A stretch of 64,000 nucleotides of DNA from Trichopria drosophilae (lineage: Eukaryota; Arthropoda; Insecta; Hymenoptera; Diapriidae). Every line of letters begins with the position of its first letter. The stretch's first letter is position 1. The stretch covers positions 72,777,001 through 72,841,000 of the forward strand of contig CM059587.1 of NCBI GenBank assembly GCA_030407085.1, written 5' to 3'. Positions 53,296-63,749 of this stretch are shown one piece after another. The notes beneath the pieces were generated by a model that saw only the letters and a program-made list of their open reading frames with translations, was not told the DNA's origin and ran no database searches. A program made the position numbers and the translations under genes.

Positions 53296-53509
53296 ATTTT
53301 AAACTAGTTTTTATGGCATTACCGTTGACTTTAGGAAGAAAATGCATAGAATCTTTTTCGTAGAGAATTTCGTGCTCTATCGTTTTTGTTTAAAATATTT
53401 TTTAATAAAATTTGTATTTTTACTAAATAAATGGAAAAAACTACGAAGAAACTTAATTGGGGCTAATGTTTTTTTAGTAATGGACGGATGGATCTGCGGC
53501 AAAATCTAA

Positions 53510-53772
53510 TCAGATCTAAGTTATGCCAAAACACGTATTTAAAAAAAATTATGTCATTACGCTTATCCGTACGCGAGTTATCGCGAGACAAAAAAAGCGG
53601 GACGTACAGACGTACGGACGCACGGACGTACGTACGTACCAGATCACGGACACAAATTTTGTTATTGCTGAATTGGGCTCCTTAAGGTCTGAAACGTCGA
53701 CATTTGATAAAAAACTATAGGGTAATTTAATGCCCGAAGTAACCAAATTCAATACTTCGTCCAGACCTAGGT
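53510..53772 (+). repeat. Dispersed repeat 'CTATAGGGTAATT', copy 3
   Basis: Contains AGATCTAAG, ACGCGAGTTATCGCGAGACA, an imperfect ACGTACGGACG tract, then AACGTCGACATTTGAT.AAAAACTATAGGGTAATT and CAATACTTCG.CCAGACC. Same order of blocks as 35161-35420 in reverse. The copies at 53195 and 53510 flank 200 bp of anonymous DNA. Confidence 0.75.
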
Positions 53773-53779
53773 AATTTAA

Positions 53780-54290
53780 ATATTTATCGCCATTCTCTAA
53801 ACATTTATTAGATTTCTTTCTAACATTAGGTAATCGATATATGATGTGCATAAATTAAACCTCGTCAATATTACTAAAGTACAAAGGGTTTGCAGACCTA
53901 ATTACATTATTTCATTACAGTAATCTTTATCACGTATCTAACGGGATATCAATATCGGAACTTGTATTTATTAAAATACAGTCGGTTTCATTTTTTAATG
54001 ACTTCTCGAGTACTGTTTCGAGAAACACCGACTTCTTTGGTATCCGAAAGAAAAGGGCATCTACATTGAAAAATCACCATAAAGTTTAATATTTAAATTA
54101 TGCAGATTTATTTTTTTTTGAAATGCAAATTCGAATACCCCAAAGGCAATATTCGTTTGGACACGGCGAAGGGGTATGTTTATACCAACATCAATCATAC
54201 AAAAATATTGTTCCAAACAAATCTTAAATACGTTCTTTCCAGAACGTCTATGAAACTGATATTTTCATGACTATCTAAATTTGCGACTAT
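53780..54290. other. AT-rich DNA, nothing recognised
   Basis: No coding or repeat structure that I can support. Confidence 0.55.
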
Positions 54291-54295
54291 CATAG

Positions 54296-54910
54296 CTAAA
54301 CGATATTCTTTTGAATATCAACCATTCGAAAAAGAGCAATTTCCGATATAGTCATCCCATCAGGACGATTCTGACGAGAGAACCCTTGGATATACATAAT
54401 CGCATACGACGCGACACGAGAATTATATCTTTGATATTTTGAAACGAATTCATAGTGAGTCGTCGTATTTCCGAATTTCACCATCGCGCGCCATATATCG
54501 GAATCGTTCAAGGAACTCGAGACAAAAGCATGATTCGACATATTTTGAAAATCGTTCAATCGCGATATGAAAAAAGAAAAAACGCAATTACTAAATCACG
54601 ATATAAACGAACGCACAGCTCACCATGCCGAAGTCGGAAGATAGAAACATCCCGCTCACTAACCTGAGTCTTTTGGCACAATAAAAATATCTAGGCCAAC
54701 GATCGATTCCAAACTCCATATGTCGTCGACTTCGTCGTACCAATGTGATTCTGATGTCCTCGGGCAAACTTCGAAGAGATGTCCAAGACGATTCCTCACA
54801 ACACTCGAATAACGTAACAGCGCGGCATAGTTACAATCGCAGTTCGATAGTCCACACACATGCGGCACAAAGTTCTGTCGTGAACTCTCGAAAAAGGCCA
54901 CTTCCACCAT
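54296..54910 (-). pseudogene. Decayed leader or gag-region of a minus-strand LTR element
   Basis: Immediately downstream of the primer-binding site on the minus strand. Two frames are open: 54910-54659 (VEVAFFESSRQNFVPHVCGL...) and 54559-54296 (NDFQNMSNHAFVSSSLND...). They are in different frames and show no recognised gag motif. The call rests on position next to the LTR and primer-binding site. Confidence 0.3.
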
Positions 54911-54922
54911 ACCCGGGATCGC

Positions 54923-54941
54923 TCCCGGATTTCGGCACCAA
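54923..54941 (-). promoter_or_regulatory. Primer-binding site of a minus-strand LTR element
   Basis: On the minus strand the LTR end TTAACA is followed by AAAT and then TGGTGCCGAAATCCGGGA. It starts with TGG, the complement of the tRNA CCA end. TGGTGCCG... is a form commonly used by BEL/Pao- and gypsy-type elements. Confidence 0.65.
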
Positions 54942-54944
54942 TTT

Positions 54945-55727
54945 TGTTAACGATTAGTGGAAGGGCTCAAAATAAGACGTGTGATTTAATCGGCCGAATA
55001 AAAACATATCAATTTATTGCGATCTATCGGTGACGACCCTATTGTAACGCGGACTGCTAACGCGACGACGTTCCGAAACGTTCTGAAAAACCCGATCGTC
55101 ATTTTTTCACATCTTAGTTCGATTTTTCAATTTCTCGAACATTTAAATAGACTTCAACGTCGTTTTAGACATCGATATTATACTATTCGAATTAAAATTA
55201 ATTTTATCGAGATCGTCAGCATTTTGAAGGGCCTTTATATAATTTACCTATGTCGGCGTGATGGTCGTGCGGGCTAAGGCGTCAGTCTTAGTCCGCCCGA
55301 ACTGAACGTCGCCAAGGTCCCGAGTTCGAATCCCCATCCGTGCAATTTTCTCTGCTTATGTCCAGTGTGGAATAACCGGGGAACTTTGCTGGGCGAAGGT
55401 ACGGATTTGGGACCGCTGCCGACCCCCGTTGGCAGTTATCGGTACCGTCAGCGTCTTATCCGCGGTCGGTACGTCGTGGGTCTTATCTCGGATAAAGATG
55501 GGATAAGCCCCGCGTCGCATTCGCTAAGGCACAGACCCGGTACCGATATTGGGGTAGGAGGACTGGCTCTGGGTGGGTGTTGTGTTGTCCTGTTCCATGT
55601 ATAATGTCTGCGTGTTGTCCATCCTATACCTCTCCACCCGAGAGCCGACCCGCGAATAGGCATCTAAGTCATTAAAGCGGGGGAAAATTACAAAACCTTT
55701 ATCCTTTTTTATATAATTTCCCTAACA
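54945..55727 (-). repeat. Minus-strand LTR interrupted by a SINE
   Basis: On the minus strand it begins TGTTAGGGAAATTATATAAA and ends CGTTAACA, with TGTTA/TAACA inverse ends. It contains a TATA-like TATATAAAGGCCC and an AATAAA (about 55012, reverse). Without the SINE and one SINE duplication it is about 310 bp. The partner LTR is not seen; the element is truncated. Confidence 0.65.
55234..55724 (+). mobile_element. tRNA-derived SINE with 17-bp duplication
   Basis: TTTATATAATTTACCTA at 55234-55250 and TTTATATAATTTCCCTA at 55708-55724 flank about 457 bp. The head has an A-box-like GGGCTAAGGCG (about 55270) and a B-box GAGTTCGAATCCC (about 55321-55333), spaced as in a tRNA. The body is GC-rich and unrelated to tRNA. 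The SINE lies in the TATA region of the LTR and would disrupt it. Confidence 0.78.
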
Positions 55728-55729
55728 GG

Positions 55730-56056
55730 TCTGTTTCCTTTCATGAGAGGTACCCCCATTCGGGTACGTTATGACGTAGGGAAAATCACCTTCGTGGGAA
55801 AAACCTACGCCGGGTACCGCAGATAATGGAAGGCTAGAAACACGGAAGCGTAATCTGTACAATGTGTAGTGGACATTAGAGCTAATAGCAGTAATAAGAC
55901 GATTGCGGGTGACTTCAACGGAAAAATGGACTCAGAGATTCCGAATCTCTATGACAAATGGCGCAATTTGTTTGTTTATCATAATTGTTGGCAACTCCGT
56001 AGAAAGCACTACCTCAAGATTATTGTCTTGTTTTCGTTGCGCGGAAAACCAGACTG
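55730..56056 (+). other. Short anonymous segment with a possible endonuclease relic
   Basis: A frame near 55869-56000 contains NKTIAGDFNGKMDSEIPNLYD. The part GDFNGKMD recalls the GDFN motif of APE endonucleases in non-LTR elements. No other motif supports it. A small palindrome, GGTACCCCC..TTCGGGTAC, is at about 55750. Confidence 0.25.
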
Positions 56057-56862
56057 TACACGGAAAGGAAGAAACACGACTGAGTCCTGTCTACGCAGCA
56101 CTGGTTACTAGGCGGCCGCTTCGCAAATACATTCTATTTCAACTCGCTAAACTAAGAATTTTGAAACGAATAAAAAATAAAATTGTTCATTATAGTTTCC
56201 CAGATCTAGTGCACTAAGAAAAAGTGATATATCTTAATAAATAAAAAAGTTATTAATTTTTTAATGCAGAACTGCGAAATTTGTGTTTTTATACGTTCAG
56301 GCGCTTCGTTTATCAGCGAGAAAGTTGTTCATTCAGGTATGAACAAATTTTGTGGAAAGTTTCATCTCCATTGTATTAATAGTTTAAAAGTAATGAATGT
56401 TTAATGTTGGTCGTGGCCTTGCGCGCATCGCCGTGGCACACATGACGCGCTGGCCGTCGGCCGCTACCTATTTTAAACATTCATTAATTTTAAAACTATT
56501 AATGAAATTGAGATGAAACTTTCCAGAAAATTTGTTCATACCTTAATGAACAACTTTCTCGCTGAAAGTTTTCGGATGCTTGAAATTCGCTCGATAAACG
56601 AAGCGCCTGAATCTATAAAAACACAAATTTCGCAGTTCTGCATTAAAAAATTAATAACTTTTTGATTTATTAAGATATATAATTTTTTCTTTCTGCACTA
56701 GATCTGGGAAACTGTAATGAACAATTTCATTTTTTATTCGTTTCAAAATTCTCAAAATTGACCGAGTTATAGCGAGTTGAAATAAAAAGTATTTGCGAAC
56801 CGGCCACGCAGTAACCAGTTCTGCGTAGACAGGACTCGGTTGTGTTTCTTTCTTTCCGTGTA
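56057..56862. mobile_element. TA-flanked palindromic element, 802 bp
   Basis: 56059-56860 starts CACGGAAAGGAAGAAACACG and ends with the inverse CTTTCTTTCCGTG, with TA on both sides. The arms are about 350-370 bp and imperfect. Landmarks shared in inverse: GAGTCCTGTCTACGCAG, TTCAACTCGCTA, AGATCTAGTGCA, AATGCAGAACTGCGAAATTT and AACATTCATTA. A 60-bp GC-rich spacer (GGTCGTGGCCTTGCGCGC...) forms the loop. No transposase. Confidence 0.9.
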
Positions 56863-57430
56863 GGCTTCAACGATGGAAGGTTTGAATTTCCCTATTTAGA
56901 CAGCAAATAATTTGGCGCACATGACTAATGGGTGTTGATAAATAGAATTACGTGTCATCTGCAAAGACTATTGTTGCGTCACAGCAGAAGTGTAGATGTC
57001 TGAATACGGTATTAAATATGATGGAGAACTACAAGGAACGAAATTTTAGGTGCATACGGTCCAACAACGATCGGCCTTCAGAGCCTTCATCCGTTAAGTC
57101 GGTACGGCCCTAAAGAAAAGTAGTTCCCAAGGCATGCATCAGCCGTCGCTGCTTATCCTTCCGGTCGTATCGGCCGAAAAATAGTTCGGCCGGGTAACGG
57201 GCACGTGTGATCCCAGAGCATACGGTAAGTGCAAACCTGTGTCGTGTGTACTCACTGTGCAGTATATACGTAATCTTTATATTCATTTCTTTTTTTTATT
57301 GAGATAAAAACTTATGACATGAACTTTGATTCAGACATCAACAAATGAATTCCTTATAGTTAGTTTCTTAATATGCCTCTATTATAGGATGTTTTATGCG
57401 CAAATTGTTCCTGAAGGCAACAGCAGGCAC
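56863..57430. other. Anonymous DNA
   Basis: No supported gene. A slightly GC-richer patch at 57080-57240 (CGGCCGAAAA...) has no clear identity. Confidence 0.5.
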
Positions 57431-57639
57431 AGAATCAGGTCCTTATACGTCTGTATATTAAGACATGGCGCGCCGCATAGGTTAGGTTTGTATTACCGGC
57501 GAGTTCGGCAGGCCCTGCTTGCTTTCTGTTAGAGAACGTCTGTTTGAACCGCCGGTCTAAAACGGCTTGGGTGTCAAAGCTTCTGACGCCTAAGACGACT
57601 TGCTTAACAGTATTAGGCTGAGACAGCCGGGGAGTTCGG

Positions 57640-58190
57640 CACTTCTCACCTAAAATTTCTTTCAGTGTATAATGTCCCCAAGCTTGATCCCTGTGATTCT
57701 CCACTTATAGTAGACTGCCGTTGTGATTAGTTTCCAAACCTTCAATAAATAAGAGGCCATCTACGTAATAGATAGATCGTCAAAACCTGTATGTCGACGG
57801 CAATGTAATATAAGAGGGTGATTCAACGAATCAAAGGCTTTGGAGATGACAAACAAAACCAAGATAGCTCTAAAAGAAAGTAGAAGCTAAGTATTCAATA
57901 CTGAATAAATCATGCTCAGCAGCAAAAGGGCTAGTACTCTTGATATATTTCGAAATTTTGTCCTGTGCATCGACTGAAAATACATCAATATACGTTTGCT
58001 TGTTCGCGTGAAGAGTATGATGGGTAGGAATGAAGTAATTAAACCAAAATACTCAGAACTTAGTAAATCACAATTTAGATATCCGGTTACTACGATATTT
58101 TTGTACGTAGGTAGATAGAGACTAAGCTTGGCCTTAAAAACAGAAAACATTGACCCATTAGGTCTGCGATACAAGCAATAAACGTTCATT
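57640..58190 (-). pseudogene. Remnant of a CR1/Jockey-like non-LTR retrotransposon
   Basis: The minus strand from 58189 reads NVYCLYRRPNGSMFSVF and IVVTGYLNCDLLSSEYF, the Y-R-P and GDxN regions of an APE endonuclease with the Asp replaced by Tyr. TRTSKR follows, as in 'TR.SKT.ID'. From about 57885 another frame reads VISKAFDSLNH, an RT motif A region without the usual first Asp context. A third frame near 57690 gives ISGESQGSSLGTLY, the 'SGVPQGS.LGP' box. The distance between endonuclease and RT is far too short, so it is heavily deleted. Clade assignment is by motif only. Confidence 0.6.
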
Positions 58191-58344
58191 TTGAGGCAGC
58201 TTGATACAAATAATAATTTATTTGAGCTAATTTAAATACGTATTTTGCGAGGATTCGAAGACAGAATAAGTTAGCGAATTATAAAGGTAACAGACTACTC
58301 CATCACCTGAAATATATCCATTAGTCTCTATATCACCAAGTGGA

Positions 58345-58645
58345 TACCTAAACTACATGATCGGCAACCCCAAACACCGGGGGCACGTTTTTTAGTTATA
58401 AAAATGAAAATCTACGGAACGCGACACCTAGACCTCGTAATCGACGACCCTAAAAACCTGGTGCACGTATTTTAGTCGAAGAGTTGAAAAACTAGGGTGC
58501 GCGATATCTAGACCCCGTAATCGGTGACCCTAAACACCTAGTGGACGTATTTTAGTTAAATTGATGAAGAACCACGGCGTTCGATACCTAGACCACGTAT
58601 CGGCGATTGTAAGCATCTAGTGCACGTATATTAGTTAAAAGGGCG
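58345..58645. repeat. ~80-bp tandem repeat, about 3.7 units
   Basis: GCACGTATTTTAGT-type blocks occur at about 58382, 58463, 58543 and 58622. Each is followed by a GCG(A/T)..CCTAGACC.CGTA.TCGGCGA block. Diverged and non-coding. Confidence 0.85.
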
Positions 58646-59187
58646 TTACGATTATCACGCCAAAGCTCGCCGAGCACATGACTGCAAGCGCCATCTGGAT
58701 ACATGAAGTTTTGAGATAAGTGGGAGGTCACGAAGAGAACCGACATACAATAGGGAATATAGCAGCAGTGTCACCCCCCTGGTAACGGTGCACGTGTTCC
58801 ACCCAAAAAGCGCTGGCTTCAAAACGCATATAGTCTCGACATTAAAATCCCCGTTAAATTTTTTCTGCCTATCTATAAGAGACACCTGTGACCTTGACAA
58901 TTTCGCTAGATATATAAAATGTTCTTATATAAAAATGAATGATATCTTCAAAAATATCGGTTTTTAAATGAAAATAACTAAACAAACGAAACCTAACCTC
59001 CGTCTCCAGCCGAGAGACTTGCACCCGGACGGTGTTTATTTACACGCTTTTGATGCAAAAGTGCAACACTGGTGCAAGGGGTAGATTTCGCTAACAGTAG
59101 TGTCCGTTGTGTTGACGTGTCGCTGCCCACAAGTCGCTGGACGGCTCAGGTACATACTGCCTTACAATAAACTACGGGCTCCAAGCA

Positions 59188-59622
59188 TTGGATTCAACGT
59201 TACGCGCAAAATCGTCAGTTACGTATATGTTGTTAAGTAAATGTTTAATGTATTCCAAAATTATTTACAATGGATGTCGTTATACATCTTGCACATATAA
59301 TCGATGTAAAAAAACGAATGATTCGGTATTTCAAACCAGACATGGAGATTTTGGTATAATACAAAAAATTTATAAAGTAGAGTATAGTAACAGAAATAAG
59401 GTATTTATATTTTACAAAAAATTGGATGTTCGTAATACTTATATTTTCAAAAATGCGGATGTATCTGTTAAACATTTAAAATATTGTAAAATAGTGGAAA
59501 CAAATGATTTCAATGTCATCAGTTGTAATGACATTTACAGACCATGTATTTTAATGAATGTAAGAAATCATCTATTCATAGGTTCTTTGAGCAAAGCAAC
59601 TACTGCAAAATGTATCAACTAA
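59188..59622 (+). pseudogene. C-terminal fragment of a CACTA-like transposase
   Basis: Open for 144 codons. The region HGDFGIIQKIYKVEYSNR, then KVFIFYKKLDVRN, then ISCNDIYRPCILMNVRNHL has the same order of features as the C-terminus at 37629-38000 (FGQISKIFEV, MFFINVYTEV, LPNASPCVFVHKN). It is therefore probably the tail of a second, different member of that family. No catalytic region is nearby. Confidence 0.5.
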
Positions 59623-59629
59623 TTAAAAA

Positions 59630-60160
59630 TTTTGTTATTATTCCAATAAAGATATTTTGTATGACATAAGTGATATAAATAAAAAAAGCATTCCTTTCAG
59701 TTACCTACGGCTCCCTTCTGTATATTGTTCATTTTATTCTTCATTACGTGCATCATTTACAATGTATATTTAAAAAAATATATGTGGGGCATTCCAAGCC
59801 AACTTGACCGCAATCCGTGAACAATTGCCGACTTTGATGCAAATAGTTTATATGATTTCTCCATCGAAGAAAAGCTTACACAAATTTTTCGTGATTTTTT
59901 GTTTAATAACCTTGCAATTGTAAAAAATGCCCGAAAAATATGAAAAAATGTATAAATATCCCTAAAAAACGCGACAAATTTTTGGAATATTTGTCCAATG
60001 TAGAACAATTGGTTTGGGTCATTTTTCTCCAAAATTACGTGAAAAATTTTGGACAAAAAATCGAAAAAAAATAACGAAAGAAAAACGGGCACCTGTCTGG
60101 GATATTCAATATTCGTGCAGTCCTGTTTAAATACACGTTTAAATACACGTTCCTGTAAAT
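59630..60160. other. AT-rich DNA, nothing recognised
   Basis: No supported gene or repeat. Confidence 0.55.
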
Positions 60161-60515
60161 AGTTCCAAAATCTCGTACGTTTCTATACATGGCTGCATAT
60201 ATCCGTACAATTGCCTACGTTTGCGTACGTCTGCGTACGTTTCAGTACATATTCATATGATTCCGGACGTTTTTGTAAGAAAATATTTTATTACGAATGG
60301 TTGTTTGACATCTATAGTGTACAATACTGTACATCTCCGCATGCTTCAGTATGTTCTAGCAATTTTGTGTACGTTCGCGTACGTTTGCGTACGTTTCTGT
60401 ACAATGGTGTACAAAATGTTCGAATCGTAACCAAATCGTACGCGAACGTACGTAAAAGTACCTCACCGTACATAATTCTATACAGACGTACCGAAATGTG
60501 TCAAAATCGTACGGT
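60160..60515. repeat. Degenerate CGTACGTTT repeat
   Basis: TGCGTACGT and related nonamers recur irregularly, roughly every 10-12 bp in places. The first part is in T-rich orientation and the last 90 bp in A-rich orientation (CGTACGCGAACGTACG). Every block is centred on GTAC. Confidence 0.8.
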
Positions 60516-60599
60516 GAATTGCGTTAGATTACCGTTGATTTTTTCCATACGGACAGGTGGAACTTCTGGAATTGCAACAAACTTCCATTAAAATTTCAT

Positions 60600-61610
60600 T
60601 TAGAATTTATCATATTTCCCATTCTTCGATTATATAAAAGCTTCTTTTGTCTTCGTTGCATATCAATACTTAAAAATCTTCCAATACTGTCCTCTTCACA
60701 TAGTAACACCATAATATTTCTAACCTAATTTAAAAAAAAACTCTATTTCCATTCTATATTGTAGACTCAGTGACGAAACGAAACAGCTGATTGTATGTAT
60801 GTGTGGTATGTATGCATTTATGTACGTTATTGGATCTTGGATTGCAGAACATCCTGTCTGTATTAAAGAAGTATCCAATGGCGATTGAGCTTCAGTACAT
60901 TGTGACTATGTATGTACATACACACAAGAACAATGGATCTACATAGTTACAATATTAAAGCTCGATCGTCATTGGCTACTTCTTTAACAGGGGATGCTGC
61001 AGCTGTACCATACAGATCTCTGATTGCATACTTATAGACGTATATATGTGCATATGCACATATATTGTAGCGCATCTACTATGTATTCCTGTATAGTAAC
61101 TCTGCCTAGTAAAATCGAATGCTTTTAATCTAAAACCTGCAATTACGTATGAGAAAATTAAAATAAATGTTATGAATGTGGTAAACTGTTAGATATCTAT
61201 TTTCTGTCATGTAGAGGTTACCTGTCAAAAACGTAACTTATTTGGTCCTTTTGTGAAGTGCCCGTTGTTCGAAATTTAATTCAATAAGTGATCTAACTTT
61301 TTATGTATTTCCTTCTTGAGTTTGTTGATCTGTTCACTTATTTCGAGAACAGCCCCAACCTCTTGAATTATTCACTGTTGTGCGCAGTGCACTTAAAATG
61401 GTCGGCTCTTTTTGAGGTTCACCTGTGCTTGATTCTACGTGTGTTGTTCTGATTACATCTGAAAAAAGTAGATAAGTTATAACAAGTTTAAAACAGTGGA
61501 ATATGTGAAAGTGTTTTTATTAAAATAGTTATCAATTGACTCGTAATGTCACAGTCGATTGTAGGCTGAAGGCATTATTGCAATATTTAGAACTTTTGAT
61601 ATAGTTCATT
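60600..61610. other. AT-rich DNA with a loose inverted pair
   Basis: TTAAAGAAGTA.CCAATGGCGAT.GAGCTT at about 60863 is partly mirrored by AAGCTCGATCGTCATTGGCTACTTCTTTAA near 60958. This suggests a diverged foldback unit of about 130 bp. No gene. Confidence 0.5.
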
Positions 61611-61611
61611 T

Positions 61612-61896
61612 ATACACTGTAAAAAATGTAACTTTCCCTAAAATCTTGTAATATTTCCTCGTTTGTAAAATTACCACGTCCAACGTGGGCTCGAAAAATT
61701 ACCTACGTTTGACGTAGTAAAAGTACAACAGTCTAGTATTTTCCCTATGCTCGACGTCGTAAATTTACAATGCGGCGGTAAACCTCTAACCTCACTTCGG
61801 TAAAATGTCAACGCTCAATGTAGTGCTATTACCAAATTTTCATGATTGAAAGTTACCATTGCATTGTAAATTTCATTTTCATTTTTTACAGTATAC
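61612..61896. mobile_element. 277-bp MITE with ATAC duplication
   Basis: 61616-61892 begins ACTGTAAAAAATG and ends CATTTTTTACAGT (13-bp perfect inverse), flanked by ATAC on both sides. The interior repeats short ACGT-centred phrases (CACGTCCAACGTGG, TACGTTTGACGTAG, CTCGACGTCG). No coding. The superfamily is not identifiable from a 4-bp duplication alone. Confidence 0.75.
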
Positions 61897-61899
61897 ATA

Positions 61900-62620
61900 T
61901 ATATACAATATAATATAATTATGTACAAAATACTAGAAAATATAGACTCACCAATTAAACATTCGACAAATGTGTCTTTCCACACATGCTTGTTATCACA
62001 TTTTTTTAAAGCAGTACAGGGTAAAAGGGCATTTCTTTACATATACCTTTTTACCACATTAGTAACACTACATTTAACTTCATAGTCAGGATCCATTAAG
62101 TATAATAAAGATTTTTTCTGAAATAAAACTTATTTATTAATTTATGTTTCATAATATAGTAATGCGGAACGGTCTGAATGCAACATAGTTACAAATTCAT
62201 TACGTAGATTAACATTTTCTTTTAAGGGGAGGCTCCTGTGTTATTTTGACCCCTCGAAATTTTAGTGATTGAAATTGTTTATATTTTTTTTCTTGCTCGA
62301 TTTCGAGGTCAAATTCGTGTCAGATTCTTAGAAAAAAAAAATTCGAAAAATTCGCTGAAAAAAAAAATATTTTTTTGCAACCATAACAGATATTTTCAAA
62401 CGCTTATGAGCGATTGTTCGAAATGTTGAGAAAATCATATAAAAAAATTTCCACCAAAAAATATTAAAAATTGTAAGAGAAGATAGATTTTTTAGGTTCA
62501 AATCAAGGAATTTCAGTCTACTGAAGCCGCAGATGAATTGAAAAACACCATGTTTTTATAAATAAATGCATTTATTTCAATAATCAAGAACATTCAGGGA
62601 CAACACGTGAGTAAGAACAC
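61900..62620. other. AT-rich DNA, nothing recognised
   Basis: No supported gene or repeat. Confidence 0.55.
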
Positions 62621-62627
62621 ACGCACA

Positions 62628-62640
62628 CGTATCGCACGCG

Positions 62641-62693
<53 letters not shown>

Positions 62694-62715
62694 GCACGCA
62701 CGCACGCACACACAT
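62628..62715. repeat. (CG)n/(CA)n/(CACG)n microsatellite
   Basis: ACGCGCGCGCGCGCAC passes to a long (CA)n and then (CGCA)n. It is a simple repeat just downstream of the Mutator-like gene. Confidence 0.93.
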
Positions 62716-62820
62716 CGCATATATAGGAATACAAAAATACATGAAAACAATCATATCCGTATAACAATAACTATTTATGAGAATATGTATGTAGTAATAA
62801 TGACATAAAAACGGAGTAGC

Positions 62821-63420
62821 TCAGAACATCCCTGCTCCATACACGATTCCTTCATTTTCAACATAACTTGCTTCCCTTCGATTTGTTGCCCGTGCTATAA
62901 TGCGTCTAGCTTTTCTGAATTTCTCCGATGACTTTTCAATTCCTCTTGCCAGTCTGCGAGAGTCACAATTTAGCGATAGCTTTACTGTTTCTCTGCCAGT
63001 AGACAGTCCCAACTTCGTAAGAATTTCAGAAACTGTCCTCGTAGTCCCAAGGTTGTACTCGCATATAGCCAAACACGTTGCAATTTTTATCCGAGAGTTA
63101 CCGACAAACACTTCTTTTGGGCACCTGCTCCAAATAATACTGTGCAAACTTTCATTTGCGTTCTGAGTCAGGCATCTTGAGCAACGCAACAACAGGGAAT
63201 CTTCAGACAATCTTTGATATAATGGTAGAATTTTGTCGAAGCACAATTGAGTGAGAGGTGTATGGATGTTTCCATTATGAGAACGTGGTTTCTTATTATT
63301 TGCCTTGTCTGCTTGGAAGAAACACCAAGAAGATGATCCTTGAGGACATAGAAAGTGTTGAGGTTTTATATCAGTAGAAACTGCGTGATAAATCGACGCC
63401 AGGATCGAATCTCTCATTGC
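62821..63420 (-). CDS. Mutator-like transposase, last exon
   Basis: The acceptor GATCAATAG precedes GCAATGAGAG at 63420, and the stop is at 62821-62823. The exon encodes SILASIYHAVSTDIKPQHFL, CPQGSSSWCFF, SRCLTQNANESLHSIIWSRC and PKEVFVGNSRIKIATCLAI, the signature C-terminal half of arthropod Mutator-like transposase domain proteins. 'TQN.NES...IW..CPK..F.G' is the most diagnostic run. It ends YVENEGIVYGAGMF. No break in the exon. Phase agrees with the upstream exon (D|A codon boundary). Confidence 0.8.
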   Translation of the reverse strand, partial: AMRDSILASIYHAVSTDIKPQHFLCPQGSSSWCFFQADKANNKKPRSHNGNIHTPLTQLCFDKILPLYQRLSEDSLLLRCSRCLTQNANESLHSIIWSRCPKEVFVGNSRIKIATCLAICEYNLGTTRTVSEILTKLGLSTGRETVKLSLNCDSRRLARGIEKSSEKFRKARRIIARATNRREASYVENEGIVYGAGMF

Positions 63421-63503
63421 CTATTGATCATTGTTTGTTCATTATAAATCCATTTCATTTTTGACGATTTCTGAATAATTGAGAAATTCATATTTTTACT
63501 CAC

Positions 63504-63657
63504 ATCAATATTGTTCTTATTCCTGTGAATAGCTTTCTTGTAATATTCTGTCAACTTTTGGATCGTTGATTTTTTTAGCTGTCCATATCCTCTACCACCC
63601 AGTGTCACTTTACGTGCCTTTTCCTCTGATACTATGTTGCATAGTCCAGTAAACAGT
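63504..63657 (-). CDS. Mutator-like transposase, middle exon
   Basis: The exon starts after TATTGTCAG at 63657 and ends GAT|GTGAGT at 63504. It encodes LFTGLCNIVSEEKARKV, LGGRGYGQLKKSTIQKL and TEYYKKAIHRNKNNID, the 'GG+G.LT...I..L..YY..AI..N' section of the family. The introns are 92 bp (63658-63749) and 83 bp (63421-63503). Phases 2 and 0 are consistent on both sides. Confidence 0.78.
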
Positions 63658-63749
63658 CTGACAATAGTAATAAGGAGTAAACAGTATAACATTTTGCTTG
63701 TAAGTTACTAGAAATAATCAGAAGCAATTACATAAATAATTTCACTCAC

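Noticed and set aside
55255..55345. A genuine tRNA gene
   Set aside because: A- and B-box-like sequences are present, but the acceptor and T stems do not pair well, a 350-bp non-tRNA body follows, and a 17-bp duplication brackets the whole. A SINE fits better.
60211..60591. 126-codon plus-strand frame
   Set aside because: It lies in the degenerate CGTACGTTT repeat, which keeps the frame open by composition (Val, Arg, Tyr, Phe repeats).
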